Position numbers and translations under genes: made by a program | Notes under the pieces: model-generated | The model's input: only the letters and a program-made list of their open reading frames with translations | Database searches by the model: none | What the model was told of the DNA's origin: nothing | Source: Isoetes taiwanensis | Lineage: Eukaryota; Streptophyta; Lycopodiopsida; Isoetales; Isoetaceae | Direction of reading: 5' to 3' | Assembly (NCBI GenBank): GCA_021234155.1 | Contig: JAJEKV010000223.1 | Coordinates: 248,001 to 312,000, forward strand | DNA length: 64,000 bases | Shown: positions 1-10,950 of the stretch, piece by piece | Position numbering within the stretch: position 1 is the first letter of the stretch | Layout of the letters: each line of letters starts with the position of its first letter

Positions 1-726
1 TTTGGCATGATTGCATAGCTTCGTCACCAACCTCTGCTCATAAAAGGACGTTCACATGCTCCCCATATCGATATGTATCTTCGACTATGGACCTGAAGAT
101 AGATTTTCTGGCTGAATTTGTTGCACCATCATTATCTTGTGCGCACGAGTCATTCATGGTCAAAAAATTGTTAGAAATATTATCCTTTCTATTCCATGTC
201 TCCATACCAGCATGATAGCCTCTAACATGGAAAACTGACCCAGGTTTATAGTGCTCATTGCACATATTCAATGCATCATTTCCTGTTTCCTGCACCCCAT
301 CACATTTATCAGATAACAGGTACAAATTTAACAGGAAGATTTACACCATTGTTGCATCACAAAGATTTACTCCAAAATTTTAGCCATGCAGCCAATAAAT
401 TCAAAAATAGAGCATACTACAGATAAAAAAGATTGCGAAAATCTTGCCGTAGGTTTTGCTTTTTTTGGTAGAGTTGAAAACAATCATTTAATAACGTCAC
501 TTTTTCTATATGGAAGTTTTCCATAGTAGTTCTTTCATATTAGAAGGCTCTGAATGGATTATGATCATCTTTCTTGGCAAGGCAGCAACAAATGTAAGTT
601 ACCCAGCCTACCCTAAACTAACTTATACAGTAAGAGGGCTCTGGAAGAAAGAAGCAAGCAGAATAGAAAAAGCAAGAAAGTAAACAAAAGAAATTGGAAT
701 GCAAAGATGAGACGAACTTGAAATAC

Positions 727-2214
727 CTCAAAATGCAGCCACCATCTCCATGACTTAGAAAGAGAACTTGAAGGTTCCAAATTCGAAAAAGTGTCTCCAT
801 GCAACTGTAGCTGTGCAGGCCATGCAAAAATCAAATCTCCCAGCATATCCGCATTGTATAATTCTCCCCTTAGGTTTCTTCTTAACTTTAGATCATCAAA
901 TGTGCAGAGCAAACTTAGAAAAACTTAGCGTAATCATGCCATGATTTACAATAGAGATCCTGTGTACCTGTTTGATCAAGCAAAACACCACGCTAGTTTT
1001 GTCACTCCCATTCCCCCTCAAATGTGGGAAAAACGTACTCCAAAATGACTGCAGACAGATCTCCGGCTGTGCCTCAATCCTTCTCCGTAGTAGAAACAGA
1101 CTGCCACTATAGCCACAATCTCAAAAATCGATACACCCTAAAATAGCAAAAATAGAAAACGCACCCTAAACCCAGGAAGAAGGGGATCTTGTCAGGCCCT
1201 TTTGTTTCCCCATTAGCCTACAGGGTTTTTAGACAGTCAACTACACCAAACAAACTAAAAAACTACAAACGAAGCATTAGGAAAGGCACAACACTTATAC
1301 CACAATAATAAGTAGTTAACACTCGTGCATCAGAAGCAACCGATCGTATTTTCTCTGCCATTGTTCGTATAGTCTCATACTGCTCCAAACTCAAAGGCTA
1401 AAAAGATAACCACCAATCAGAGGACTTGTATGTAACAGATAATCTCTTCTAAAGCTAAAGATGCAAACTAATCTGTAAAGAACCAAATCTTCGTAGTTGA
1501 TGGCCAGCTCTAATATTTCTCGTGTTTCTCTTCTCACCTCATCCCATAGGTAAAAATAAGCCTTCTTCCAATGAAATTTCGTCTTTAATATTTCTAGTTC
1601 TTTGCGTGCAACATCTTCCCCTGTGCTTGTACTGTGATATTCCGCCAAATCAAAACTTAGAAGATATGTATAAATGCAGAAAGCAACACTCCAAATGTTT
1701 ACGCCCTTAAGCACCTGGTCGAAACTGGTGCATATGGAACAGCATATGCAGCTAGTCTTGGATCAGAATAGCTTCAGCCTTTGGATGATCAGCTGCTCAA
1801 CAAGCGACGATGCGTGGAAACCAAAAAGAAAAGCAGACAAGCTTTAACCTGAGCTACAACACTTCGATGCATAACCTATCCACAGATATTTAAATAAGAA
1901 TCAACACAGGTATAAAATACCAAGCCAAGGACAAGTATATGTCAAGACGCGCATGCTATCACCCCATCTGCAAAAGTATGGGCTTATCCTGTATTGCAGG
2001 AGCCATTTGTAATGCATGTCCAAAGCAGAATACCAGGCATTGCTCCCATGTTCAACTCCAAACCGGTCCTCAATAACAGTCTCGAATATCTTTCATCTAG
2101 TAAAATAAAAAACGCACCCTAAACCCAGAAAGAATGAATAGATTATACCTGAAGCTCCCTTTGCTTCATGACTCCTCTGCTTAAGCTACTCTGACTTCCC
2201 TGTTGATTGAAACC
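727..2214 (-). CDS. Unidentified multi-exon gene (partial exon model)
   Basis: Several minus-strand exons with canonical borders can be seen; I do not recognise the product. Exon 2149-2214 (22 codons, after a CAG acceptor, ending CAG|gtataa) encodes a Gln/Ser-rich stretch. Exon 1321-1379 (YETIRTMAEKIRSVASDAR) joins exon 968-1100 in phase: the split Val codon is completed across the intron and gives VLFLLRRRIEAQPEICLQSF, then a donor CAG|gtacac. Exon about 727-909 (FDDLKLRRNLRGELYNADML, ending GAG|gtattt) follows, but its 5' border and phase are unclear. Another possible exon lies at about 1524-1637. The sequence looks helical, HEAT-like at most; no catalytic motif is visible. The first and last exons were not located. 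The phase-consistent junction makes a real gene likely, but function is unknown. Confidence 0.5.
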
Positions 2215-2654
2215 CTGTGCCGGAATGCCAGAAAAGGATAAAGCGGTTAACCGAAAGCTGCAGATAGCTCAATAGCTTTCCGATAAAACCCAAAATGCAA
2301 AGAAAGAAGTCCCAGCAAAAATATTTATCTGTTTGAGGCTTCACCGACTCCTCTGCTTCAGCGACGCTCTTGCCATTTACCGTAAGTTTAAAGCATTCGG
2401 TTCTTCAGAGCATTCGGAGTAGGAATAGGCCCTAACGTAGCATACGGATCGGACCTTCCCGCCCAACTCCCCCTTCTCGACCACCTACGGGAAGAATGGT
2501 GGTCGACCGTATGAAAGACCAGTCCGTATACGGACGTTTCTAATTTGAAAAAACCCATATCCAGTCACGCACTTGGGTCATACGTGTACAAAACGGTGAA
2601 ACCCCGGGGCACAATAGTTTGAACGGCTGTGATAGATACAATATATGGTAGTAT

Positions 2655-2688
2655 AAACCCTAAACCCTAAACCCTAAACCCTAAATCC
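2655..2688 (+). repeat. Interstitial plant-type telomere repeat
   Basis: Four consecutive CCCTAAA units (TTTAGGG on the other strand) followed by one degenerate unit. This is the Arabidopsis-type telomere motif. The tract is short and internal, so it is an interstitial tract, not a chromosome end. Confidence 0.85.
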
Positions 2689-2718
2689 TAAATGGACAGA
2701 ATTGGGCCCGGACACGTA

Positions 2719-3060
2719 GTCCTCTCCACTCAAGGTGAAGCCGACCATGCCCTTTCCCGAGTACGACCCTTATATAAGTTTCAATTTCAATAAAGATCTT
2801 TTGGAGACGCGCTAGCCCCGATACATAGAGTCCCCTCCACTCAAGGTGAAGTCGACATATGACCTTGACTACGCGACACCTCAATTTTGTAATCTACATT
2901 GTACTTAGTAAGGTATGAAGGTGAGTTTGGGCCTGGCACACCTGGTCCTCTCCACTCAAGGTGGAGGCGACCGTGTCCTTGACCAAAAACACCTGCGTTT
3001 TTTTTTTACTACTCGCAGTACACGTCCTCTCCTAGTTTATATATGTCTAGGCTACTAAAT
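2719..3060 (+). repeat. Tandem repeat, about 112 bp unit, three copies
   Basis: The block GTCCTCTCCACTCAAGGTG recurs with small changes at 2719, 2830 and 2945 (spacing 111 and 115 bp), each followed by a GACC-containing segment. A TATATAAG string lies in the first unit, but no gene starts nearby. ORFs here are repeat artefacts. Confidence 0.7.
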
Positions 3061-3308
3061 ACAAGAATCAGTAACTTACATGTGACGGTTCCGCATATCC
3101 AGCCTCCCCTGGTGGTAAGACAGCATCAATCTGTCTCCTGGCCATCTCCAGGCGTCGATCATGCCGATGACCATGGTGATCCATGTAGGGCAGCAACAAG
3201 TATAAGATATGGTTAAAAAGAAGAACACCAAAGGCGCTAGGCTGGAAGAGGAGCGAAAGAAAATAACAATGAAGGCCGAGAAAAAAGTTGTTTATATAGA
3301 AATCTTTA

Positions 3309-3600
3309 ACGTCGCATGCGACGTGACGTCGCCGGCGACGTAGTGTCAACGGTCACATGCCAAGTCACCTACGACTTGGCAGTACACCTGGCAAGTACGT
3401 ACAGACGTGTCGTACGTTCTGTAGACCACGTCGCATGCGACGTATAGTCAACGGTCAAAATCCAGGTCACATGCGACCTGGCAGTACACGTGGCAAGTAC
3501 GTACTGACGTGTCTTATGTTCTGTAATGTCACATGACGTCGCATGCGACGTCTGACATTTGTCGTGACATTTGTCGTGACATTTGTCGGTTATGAAATTT
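3309..3600. repeat. Palindromic CpG-rich tandem repeat
   Basis: The perfect 16-bp palindrome ACGTCGCATGCGACGT occurs at 3309-3324, 3428-3443 and 3536-3551 (spacing 119 and 108 bp). Between copies sit related segments (GTCAACGGTC, GGCAAGTACGTAC, GACGTGTC). A further palindrome core is at 7371-7386. It ends in short GACATTTGTCGT direct repeats near 3560-3590, repeated again near 3734. Confidence 0.8.
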
Positions 3601-4780
3601 ATGTATACCTATGCTGTTCTGAGCAACCTAAAATCTGAGCAAGTTTTGTGTAACAACCTAAAATCTGCATACCTCAAAACACTTGAACATAGCTTGATTA
3701 GCTGCATCACAGAGCAAATTGCGTGACAGGTCTGACATTTGCCGTGACATTTGTCGTGACGATGCCAGCCAGGTGGGCGATGGCATTTTTTAGGCAAATT
3801 TTGATCAGACGCTTTGACACATGGGACATTAATGCCTTGGATTTGCAAAGGAGTCGCCGGGCGGTTCTCCCACTATCTTTGGACACCAAGTTCCTCATTC
3901 AGATTGCATTTTGTTGCTTCTCTAAAGATGTTGGACTGAGGATATGGGAGTCCCACTTTTTGACTACCCAATATTCTCGTTGTAGAAATTCTAGGGGTAA
4001 ATCCATATGTCATTTCTAATTCCTTCTTTTTTCTCTTTCTCATGGATCAACCAGAAGCTAAATTATGAGCTCAAAAATTCTGGATCAACCATCTCCAACT
4101 CCATGTCCATCACTAAATTCATCTGCTTTTTCAAAATACCCATAGCACAAATAGGCCTATACAAATTAAAACAAGCAATATTATTGTCATATCCTTATTC
4201 ATCGTGGCATTCATCTTCTTGATATCCATCCTGATCATATTCATCTTCTTCATATTTTTATCTTCAAATTCCATTTTGAAAAGCGATTTTAAATCTATAT
4301 CATATCATATATCCAGTTTTTGTATTCTACATCATGCTTATATACATAAGGCAAATTGCCTCAAAAATTACGGATCAACCATAAGCTAAATTCGAGCTCA
4401 AAAATTCTCGGATCAACGGGGAGCTAATCTGAGCTCAAAACTACCATATTATAGTTATATCAAAAGATAGAATTTAAGTTGCTTCAATACCAAATATCGA
4501 CTCCAAACAACCGAAAACTTTCGCAAAGAAAGGGTCATTTGCATCCCGCATCAACACTTTGTAATTTCCAAAGACTGTGAGAAGGATCCCTTCGCCACCG
4601 GTGATGTAAAATTTTTACCTTGGATATCTCTCTCAAACGAAACCACATCATTCACCGCAAATTCTTTGCCTTGACAAACCGCACCGGCCTTTTTTTTAAG
4701 ACATAACTTTGCGAACTATCCCAATAATAAAAGATCTAAATTTCCACATGCATTGATTTTCATCTATAAACGTAAGCATC
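3600..4780. other. Intergenic stretch, no gene recognised
   Basis: AT-rich sequence with a degenerate repeat of GGATCAACC...GAGCTCAAAAATTCT at about 4045-4095 and 4373-4440. No convincing exon, RNA gene or transposon end was found. Confidence 0.5.
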
Positions 4781-4784
4781 TTAC

Positions 4785-5244
4785 CTTTTTTTTTCTCCAC
4801 AATTCCATCGCAGTAAAGGCAAATGTGCTTCTGCGTTGATTTTTGGAATGACGAGCTGAAACAAAAAATCCAACGCAGAATCAGTTATCAAATCAAGCCG
4901 CCCAATGCCAGTCTCAAGGACTTTCTTATCTAACCAATCTACACTATCTTGAGAGCCAACTAGATCCACCACAGAAATATCTGGTGGAGTGTCTAGCATA
5001 ATATCCTCTAGGCTGAACTTTTGTGGCACGCATGGCTCAGTATCAAACGTGAATCCAAGCTCTCTAAAAAGATGACGCGCATCATTTTCTATACTCCTTG
5101 CCAACCCCCATCAGGAAAACTACGAATATCTTCGTCACACTGGAGATTATTTGCAGGGTCAGAACTTGATAAGAATGCATTCGCCGCAGCTACAAGCTGA
5201 GACTCATTTGTGCACAGTCCCATATTAGCCATTCGCAACCGGAC
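4785..5244 (-). pseudogene. Unidentified exon with a frameshift
   Basis: Minus-strand exon-like block running from a CAG acceptor (first base 5244) to a GTAAG donor after an A-run near 4785. The upstream part reads MANMGLCTNESQLVAAANAF and ends in a frameshift at a G-run near 5105. The downstream frame continues with RHLFRELGFTFDTEPC, SVVDLVGSQDSVDWLDKKVL and ALDFLFQLVIPK. The amphipathic-helix pattern and lack of low complexity suggest former coding DNA. The family is not recognised. The change at the GGGGG run could be mutation or a sequencing error. Confidence 0.4.
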
Positions 5245-5492
5245 CTGATAAATTGGTTAGAATATTAGAATACAATTGCAGGAGATGAAGAAGCAAATCT
5301 AGACAATGACCTGATAACAATAGAACTTCTGAAGCACCAGGTATGACTAGATATATTATTATTTCATATTTTATAGCTGCAATTGACATGGTTGGGATGT
5401 AATATAGCGTATTGCCCTTGCTTGGATGGAGAAATCTGAACTCAGGGCAGATTGTCGGGGAACTCATATGTTTATAATTATCAAATTATCAG

Positions 5493-5945
5493 GGATTTGG
5501 AAAGACAATCTCTGCAATTGCTTTGATTTTGAAGGCTAGACCGCCAAAACGTCAAAGATACAATGTAGAAGAATGCAGGAGCACCTTGATTGTTTGCCCT
5601 AAATCGCTTTTAAAACAATGGGAACATGAATTGAAGGAAAAAGTAGCACCATCTGTCCAAGCTATATCAGGTACATATACCATGAAGATCGTGAGAAGAA
5701 TAAATTGTGTTGAACTTTGTAAGCACGACATTGTGCTTACCACATATGGAACCATTTGTTCGAATTACGAAGCCATCGAAGAGGATGAAAAGAAGCAGCC
5801 CCCCCCGGGCTAAGGGGGGCACTTGTCGAACATTAGGTGGTTTAGAATTATTCGGATGAAGCTCAATCCATTAGAAAAGCTCACACTAAAAGTTCACGTT
5901 TGCTGGCGGGGCTTAAGGGCACAATGAAGATGGTGCCTTTTCTCG
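5493..5945 (+). pseudogene. SNF2/Rad5-like helicase remnant (motifs I, Ia, II)
   Basis: After a TATCAG acceptor the frame opens with GFGKTISAIALILK, a SNF2-family Walker A (normally GLGKT). It is followed by STLIVCPKSLLKQWEHEL, the motif Ia region, and DIVLTTYGTI. The frame closes at 5811-5813. About 30 bp on, WFRII and then, in a shifted frame, SDEAQSIRKAHTKSSRLLAG appear, the DExx motif II typical of Rad5/Rad16/HLTF proteins. The order and spacing are as in SNF2 proteins, but the frame is broken and the following SGTPxQN motif and helicase C domain were not found. This is a truncated, dead copy. The source gene would be a chromatin remodeller or DNA-repair ATPase in the nucleus. Confidence 0.75.
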
Positions 5946-5984
5946 AACATCATCGACCTTCTCGACACATATGTCACATATGTC

Positions 5985-6125
5985 ACATATCTGAAAAGTT
6001 CTAGAATGTTCTAGAAAGTTTTAAAAAGTTTTAAAATATAAGAGAATCTTGGGTGAGCCTAAGGAATCCTTCTAGAAAATTCGAATGTTGTAGAAAGTTC
6101 TAGAATGAATGTTGCGAGAGAATAC
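5985..6125. repeat. Degenerate TTCTAGAA / GAATCT repeat
   Basis: Runs of GTTCTAGAATGTTCTAGAA type with related AAGAGAATCTTGG segments. The same sequence type makes long arrays at 28240-28950 and 40480-41130. TTCnnGAA is also the heat-shock-element core, but here it looks like a decayed dispersed repeat. Confidence 0.55.
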
Positions 6126-6387
6126 ACTTATTTTCTTCCCAAAGCATTTTGCTAGATGACCAATTAAAATATTTTAGTTCAACCAACTCCACAATTCTCT
6201 TGATTTTCGATGAACAAACTTGTCCAAGAAAGGCAACAACCTCCACAACCTCAGAATGGCCATAATGAAGAAATTAAAAAGACAGGTTAAGAGATTTTCG
6301 AAAAAAGCGCATGATTTTTGGCTGGCAGTATGTTGTGATTTGTCGGATCATACAATCGATCAAAGAACAACCCATAAAAATCTTGGC

Positions 6388-7028
6388 TCAAAGCGGAACA
6401 AGTTCATGAGTCATGAAGTTTAAACAAATCGAGCATGGCGTTAAAACTGCACCAAAGGACCCGGCAAGAATCGGCAAGCTCAACCGCCTTGTGATCCCTA
6501 AGCTCTCGGTGAAGCCCATTTTCCTTTGCACCATGACATGCTCTACTTTGAAGACTTCCAAGGTAACAGCTGGCAGTTTAGATACTCTTACTGGCATAGC
6601 AGCCAGAGCTATGTTCCAATTCCACTTTCCATGTATGGATCTCCGAAACAAGGCCATCAACAGGTGTAGCCACATAGTATCTCGGCTTTTCAAAATCCTC
6701 ATCAATGGGGTCGGCTTCATATGGAACTTGTGCAATTGAAACATAAATTCCTCCACCATCATATATCACAAAATCATCCCGGCGTTTGGCGAGGTAAAGT
6801 TGCAAGTTCAAGCATTCTTCTTGATTCCAACCTTGATGTTGATCTTTCAACTTCCATAGTGCCATTAGAATTACTTGTATACCCAGCATGAGATTTTAAA
6901 TCATAACCTTCTTCCCCCTGTATTGACGTATCCATATGTGCTTCTTTGGTTTGCTGATATAGTTCGAGACAATATTTTTCCGCTCTCTTGCAATCTCTCA
7001 AAGCCCCAAAAAAAACCATTTTTCTCAA
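6388..7028 (-). pseudogene. Unidentified coding remnant
   Basis: Minus-strand open stretches in more than one frame. The best piece (about 6600-6830) reads ECLNLQLYLAKRRDDFVIYD, GGGIYVSIAQVPYEADPIDE and EKPRYYVATPVDGLVSEIHT, a protein-like composition without low complexity. The frame then shifts towards lower coordinates (LPAVTLEVFKVEHVMVQRKM). No domain is recognised. The split frames suggest a pseudogene, or exons whose junctions I could not place. Confidence 0.3.
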
Positions 7029-7200
7029 AGTCTAGATGAAGGAGGTAATTCATGCGGTAGCACATCTATCGTGATGATGCATGTGCGGGCAACACGCTTT
7101 AAATGAAAGCTGCGGGTTGGTCGTCGAGTCTTTTTTCGCATGTATCAATCAGGGCATGTATTGAATTTGTAATCCTAAAAACAAAAACCGTGTATAAAAA

Positions 7201-7730
7201 ATATACGCCACATGCGACCACCTACGTCACATATATACGCGTACTACGCGTGTCATATACGTCACATATACATACCGACGTGTCATATACGTCACATATA
7301 ATGCATGGACGTGTCATATACGCCACATATACATACCCGACGGTCATATACGACACATACGTCACATATACGACGTCGCATGCGACGCCACGCCAGAAAC
7401 ATCACACTGCCGTCCACCGCGCAAGCGCCCACTGGCGTGACAGACCGCCACGCCACGGTCGACGCCGCACCATACGCCGCGATGCGACGCGACCGGGCGT
7501 GACACCTGCCGTCACCGGGCGTGACACATTGCCGTGCCGGGCGTGACACTGCCGTCACCGCGGCGACGCCACGGTGTCGACGTCGCACCATACGTGCGTC
7601 GACGTCGCGACCATACGCCGTGATGCGACGTGCTCGCGACGCGGACGCCGCATTGACGACGCCGCATGGTGACGTTATTTGCGACGTCACGTCGCACAGA
7701 CGTCGCAAGCCCACGTCGCTAAAAGTCCAT
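7201..7730. repeat. CpG-rich satellite-like repeat block
   Basis: From 7201 the sequence repeats variants of CGTGTCATATACGTCACATATA with a unit of about 37 bp. From 7370 it becomes very GC-rich, with GACGTCGCATGCGACG, CCGGGCGTGACAC and CGTCGCACCATACG repeated. Several long ORFs cross it in all frames, which is a composition artefact. It shares the GTCGCATGCGAC core with the block at 3309. Confidence 0.65.
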
Positions 7731-7903
7731 TCTCTTGTTGTGATAGATAAAAAGAAAGTATGGGGTGCAAAAAGGATTTTGGACACTAGGCAGATCTATT
7801 GTGTACATGCATTCGATTTCTTGAATCTCCATTGGTGAACTTTCGTGCTTCTGCAGCTATTGCTTGGATGGCATGTGGGACAGTTGTGTGAACAAGGACT
7901 ACA

Positions 7904-8385
7904 TTGATGATTAGAAGCTTTGTACCATCCTCCAATCTGCATGCTGATATTGAGAAAGACCATAAATCCAGCAGGTCCTTGTTCTCCTCCAATCTCATGA
8001 TGTTAGCAGAGGCATTTAGAATTGGTGATAATTTTGTTGTCGTTGCTTTGAAAGGGAATGATGAGGGTGCTGAATTTTGGTGGTATGCACAAAACCAAAA
8101 TGGATAGTGGAGAAAGACTTCCAACTCAATGGAATATCGTACCTCGTCGGTGATAGTGCCGTAGAAGGTATGTATTACAAGAAGGGTGCAAGATCAACCA
8201 TCAGCTATGATCTTTGCAATAATGACGCTAAGGGCATAGTATTCACAACACAGATCTGTGCAATAAGACTTCACATGCCACCAACTAAACGTCAGAACAG
8301 GACAATATATAGGCTGGATCCTTTAGATGATGAGAAAATTTTACGAAAATTACCCGAAGTTCTTTCTGATGAGGATGAAATGTAA
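7904..8385 (+). pseudogene. Unknown repeat-associated protein family, frameshifted
   Basis: Two overlapping plus-strand frames read as one protein broken at about 8070-8085: SLFSSNLMMLAEAFRIGDNF, VVVALKGNDEGAEFWW, then VCTKPKWIVEKDFQLNGISY, GDSAVEGMYYKKGARSTISY and a C-terminal tail ending EVLSDEDEM before TAA. I believe similar proteins are amplified in seed-free plant genomes next to transposon genes, but this is from memory and the family name and role are unknown. No catalytic motif is visible. The neighbouring Ulp1-like fragment on the other strand may come from the same or a different mobile element. Confidence 0.4.
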
Positions 8386-8793
8386 AACTATTCTGTAATT
8401 TTTAGAACTCATTTGAAGTTCTGTGCTTCAGCTATAAAAATGAGTGTCTTGATTTCGTTTGAAGACTTGAATTCTATTGAACACTTGATGCCTTATTTTA
8501 TGACAAAGAAATTTTCATTCAAATGAATCGAGGTTATAGTAACAATTATGTACATAAGAAAGATATACAGTGATTTGAAAGTACGAGGTGACGCATGCAC
8601 GTACATACTTCCCAACACATATGTTCCTCTCAGTTCCAGCTTTTGTTGCTTCTAATCTTAAAATTTCAAGCATGAACACTCTAACATGAACTAGATCCTA
8701 GTCTGAAATGTCCACATCCTGTAGTTAACTACACTTTGTCAATAACATAGATTAGTTTTACTGCTGCATTTGGGCTAACTGTAACTTACTAGA

Positions 8794-8960
8794 TTAGGCA
8801 AGAATATTCACTTCTTTCACGTACCTCCTCACAAATTTGTGCATAAACGAATATACAGGAGGGCCACAAGAATGACCATCGGTTTGAAGAGGCCTTCTGG
8901 AAATTTTCACAACATCTGAGGTTGTAAAGCTGAACTTATTCTGTTCAAGCAATTTCAGGA
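8794..8960 (-). pseudogene. Ulp1/C48 protease C-terminal fragment
   Basis: The minus-strand reading contains PLQTDGHSCGPPVYSFMHKF near its end. Q-x5-C with DGxxCG is the oxyanion Gln and nucleophile Cys signature of Ulp1-type (C48) cysteine proteases, which remove SUMO in the nucleus and are also carried by many plant DNA transposons. The His and Asp of the triad lie upstream in the family and were not found here. It is a fragment, with no second exon visible. Confidence 0.5.
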
Positions 8961-9015
8961 ACCTGCATTCAAAGTTTGTTGTGATTATGTGACAGCAGCA
9001 AAATGCAGTGAGCAA

Positions 9016-9700
9016 GCACTAACCTCTCAACATGTCTAATGCAAGCCCATGCTATCAAAGTGATATATTCCTGGTTTATATTTCTATGGGAGACACGCGC
9101 GGCGTACGATCAAAAAACAGATCCAGTATCATAAGCAGGAACAAACATGTACTGGCACTTATCCAGATTCACATGTTTTCTTATTGTTTTGTAACTATTT
9201 GTGTCCTTGGACAATGTCGAGTGAAAAAGAGGGTCAAAGAAATGAAAGGGATGGCTAATTCATTGGAGCATCAAGTAATATTCCATGTATCTGCAACCAT
9301 ATGCATATGATGGCACAATCCTGATGATCACAAATCAGATGAAAGTATCATCTTGAGAAAAGGAGGATCAATTGATCATTGAACCACTGCGTATCAGCTT
9401 CCAAAATTTTGACGGTGGAGCTAATCACGACAGTTTTAGTTCCACTCAGCAATACTTCCAAATGTGTGTGGCTTTAGATAGACAGGGACTGTCGAAGGTC
9501 TATCATCTCTAGTTCTAAACACACACGAGAACATTTGCTCATAATCCATTCAAATATTTTAAATTGAAAAAGTACAACACATATCATAGAAATTTTTTGC
9601 TTATATTGACTTTCAAAGAGTTTTACAAGATTCATCTATGAAAATACTTGTCGAATATTTTCATGCAGTTGCACGGCTCTTCAGAATCCCACATGTTCCA
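9016..9700. other. Intergenic stretch, nothing recognised
   Basis: AT-rich DNA between the Ulp1-like fragment and the phosphatase relic. No exon, RNA gene or transposon end was identified. Confidence 0.5.
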
Positions 9701-9703
9701 CAT

Positions 9704-10950
9704 TTAATTTTCCTTCACATAAGCAGGCATACTTTCTGCAGCCAGAAGTCCTTCCAGCCATGGTTTGAGTTGCTCGAAAAGGAAATTGGAATCTAATCTG
9801 TCAGAAGCAAAACTATTTAGACATACCATAGTGTTTTGCTGGTTGGCAGAATCCTTATATCTATTGTCATCTATCAACAATGTGTTTTTCACTTGGTATT
9901 TCCAGTATTTCTGGTACACTTTGGATAGATCCTTAAGAAAAATTGGCTTATTTAACCACTTTTAACTTTGTGTTGATGTAGTCATTCTGATTCCAAATAA
10001 GAAAAAATCTGCCCTTATACAGATAGGACATATCACATACAAAAGCAACATGTTGAATCGGAGCAACAGAGGAACGCTGGCTAGGTTCAGAATGGGGAGC
10101 CACGACCTCCGAATTGAGAAAGATAGATGGAGAAAAATAGATAGAGCAGAGCGAATATGTCAACTATGTGACTCAGGAAAAATAGAAGACGAAGCACATA
10201 TGGTCAAGGAATGCCCGGTCTACACAGACATAAGGTCCAAATTTAACAAGGTCAGGTGAGATCTCCCACTCCCAGCACTGATGGACAAAGAAGAGACACT
10301 CACAGATGTAGCGAAAGCTATAAAAGAGATGATAATAAGACACCGGGGGGTGCACAAAGAGAGAGGGCTAATAATCTGAGGAGCACTGTTGAGGCGAATC
10401 AGAGAGGCCCACAAAGCACTGTTCAAAACTGTTTATAACGATGCATTGTGTATGGCCAAGAAGCCAGCTATAAGCACGATGCGGGTATTACAAAGAACAA
10501 GAGAAGCCCGCTAGATGGCTACATAAACCTATGCGACTGTTTGTTGGCAGCACCTTCTGGGAGCTCGCAGGATGCTACACAAGTCCGGGGGCCTCACGGC
10601 CTGAGGGACGGTAATGTATATTCTATTCTATTCTATTCCTGCAGCAACTTTCTTACCAACAAGTCGACAGTATTCTTAGCCATGCTGGACCACAATGCAA
10701 TCTCAAATTTTGAAAAACACCATTCTAAGAACTCCTGTAATCTAGGGCTGGAAACTGCTGCCTTTTGAAGGTTCAATTTTTGGAGGGTCACTTCTGGCTC
10801 GGCCAATGCAGGGATCCTCTCTTTCAAGTCATAGAACTTGCCCAAAACCCCACTAAAATCAAGAACAAGGAGAATTTCAGTTAACCTCTTGGTTTTTCTT
10901 GGTTGATGAGGTATTGGACTTGATGAGCAGGCTGCATCTTTTTTAGGATC
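9704..10950 (-). pseudogene. FCP1/SCP (NIF)-like phosphatase relic, two exons
   Basis: Exon A (about 10950-10657) encodes ILLVLDFSGVLGKFYD and then LQEFLEWCFSKFEIALWSSM and NTVDLL, ending at a GTAAG donor. Exon B (10008-9704, acceptor GGGCAG) encodes FFLIWNQNDYINTKLKVV, then KPIFLKDLSKVYQKYW and NTLLIDDNRYKDSANQQNTM, ending PAYVKEN before the stop. This is the order of an FCP1-homology (HAD) domain, whose relatives dephosphorylate proteins such as the RNA polymerase II tail. Two defects are visible: the DxDx motif reads D-F-S-G, so the second catalytic Asp is missing, and an extra A in the AAAT just before KPIFLKDL shifts the frame. A 5'-truncated LINE lies in the intron. Probably a pseudogene; no upstream exons were identified. 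Confidence 0.7.
10020..10638 (+). mobile_element. 5'-truncated LINE, 3' end, in phosphatase intron
   Basis: The plus-strand reading NRSNRGTLARFRMGSHDLRI followed by ERICQLCDSGKIEDEAHMVK is the zinc-knuckle (zf-RVT, CxxCx7Hx4C) tail of LINE ORF2. An in-frame TGA after NKVR is followed by more homologous frame (ETLTDVAKAIKEMIIRHRGV). The 3' UTR ends in a (TTCTA)n tail at 10620-10638. It sits antisense inside the intron of the FCP1-like relic, with its tail 18 bp from the splice donor. It resembles the C-terminal domain of the LINE at 39202-39900 but is diverged from it. Confidence 0.75.

Noticed and set aside
2719-3551. CRISPR-like array
   Set aside because: Repeats are long, diverged and partly palindromic, without short uniform spacers, in a plant nuclear context.
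7292-7838. Five long overlapping ORFs on both strands, Arg/Ala/Thr-rich
   Set aside because: They lie in a CpG-rich satellite; all frames are open because stop codons are rare there. No domain and no splice context.
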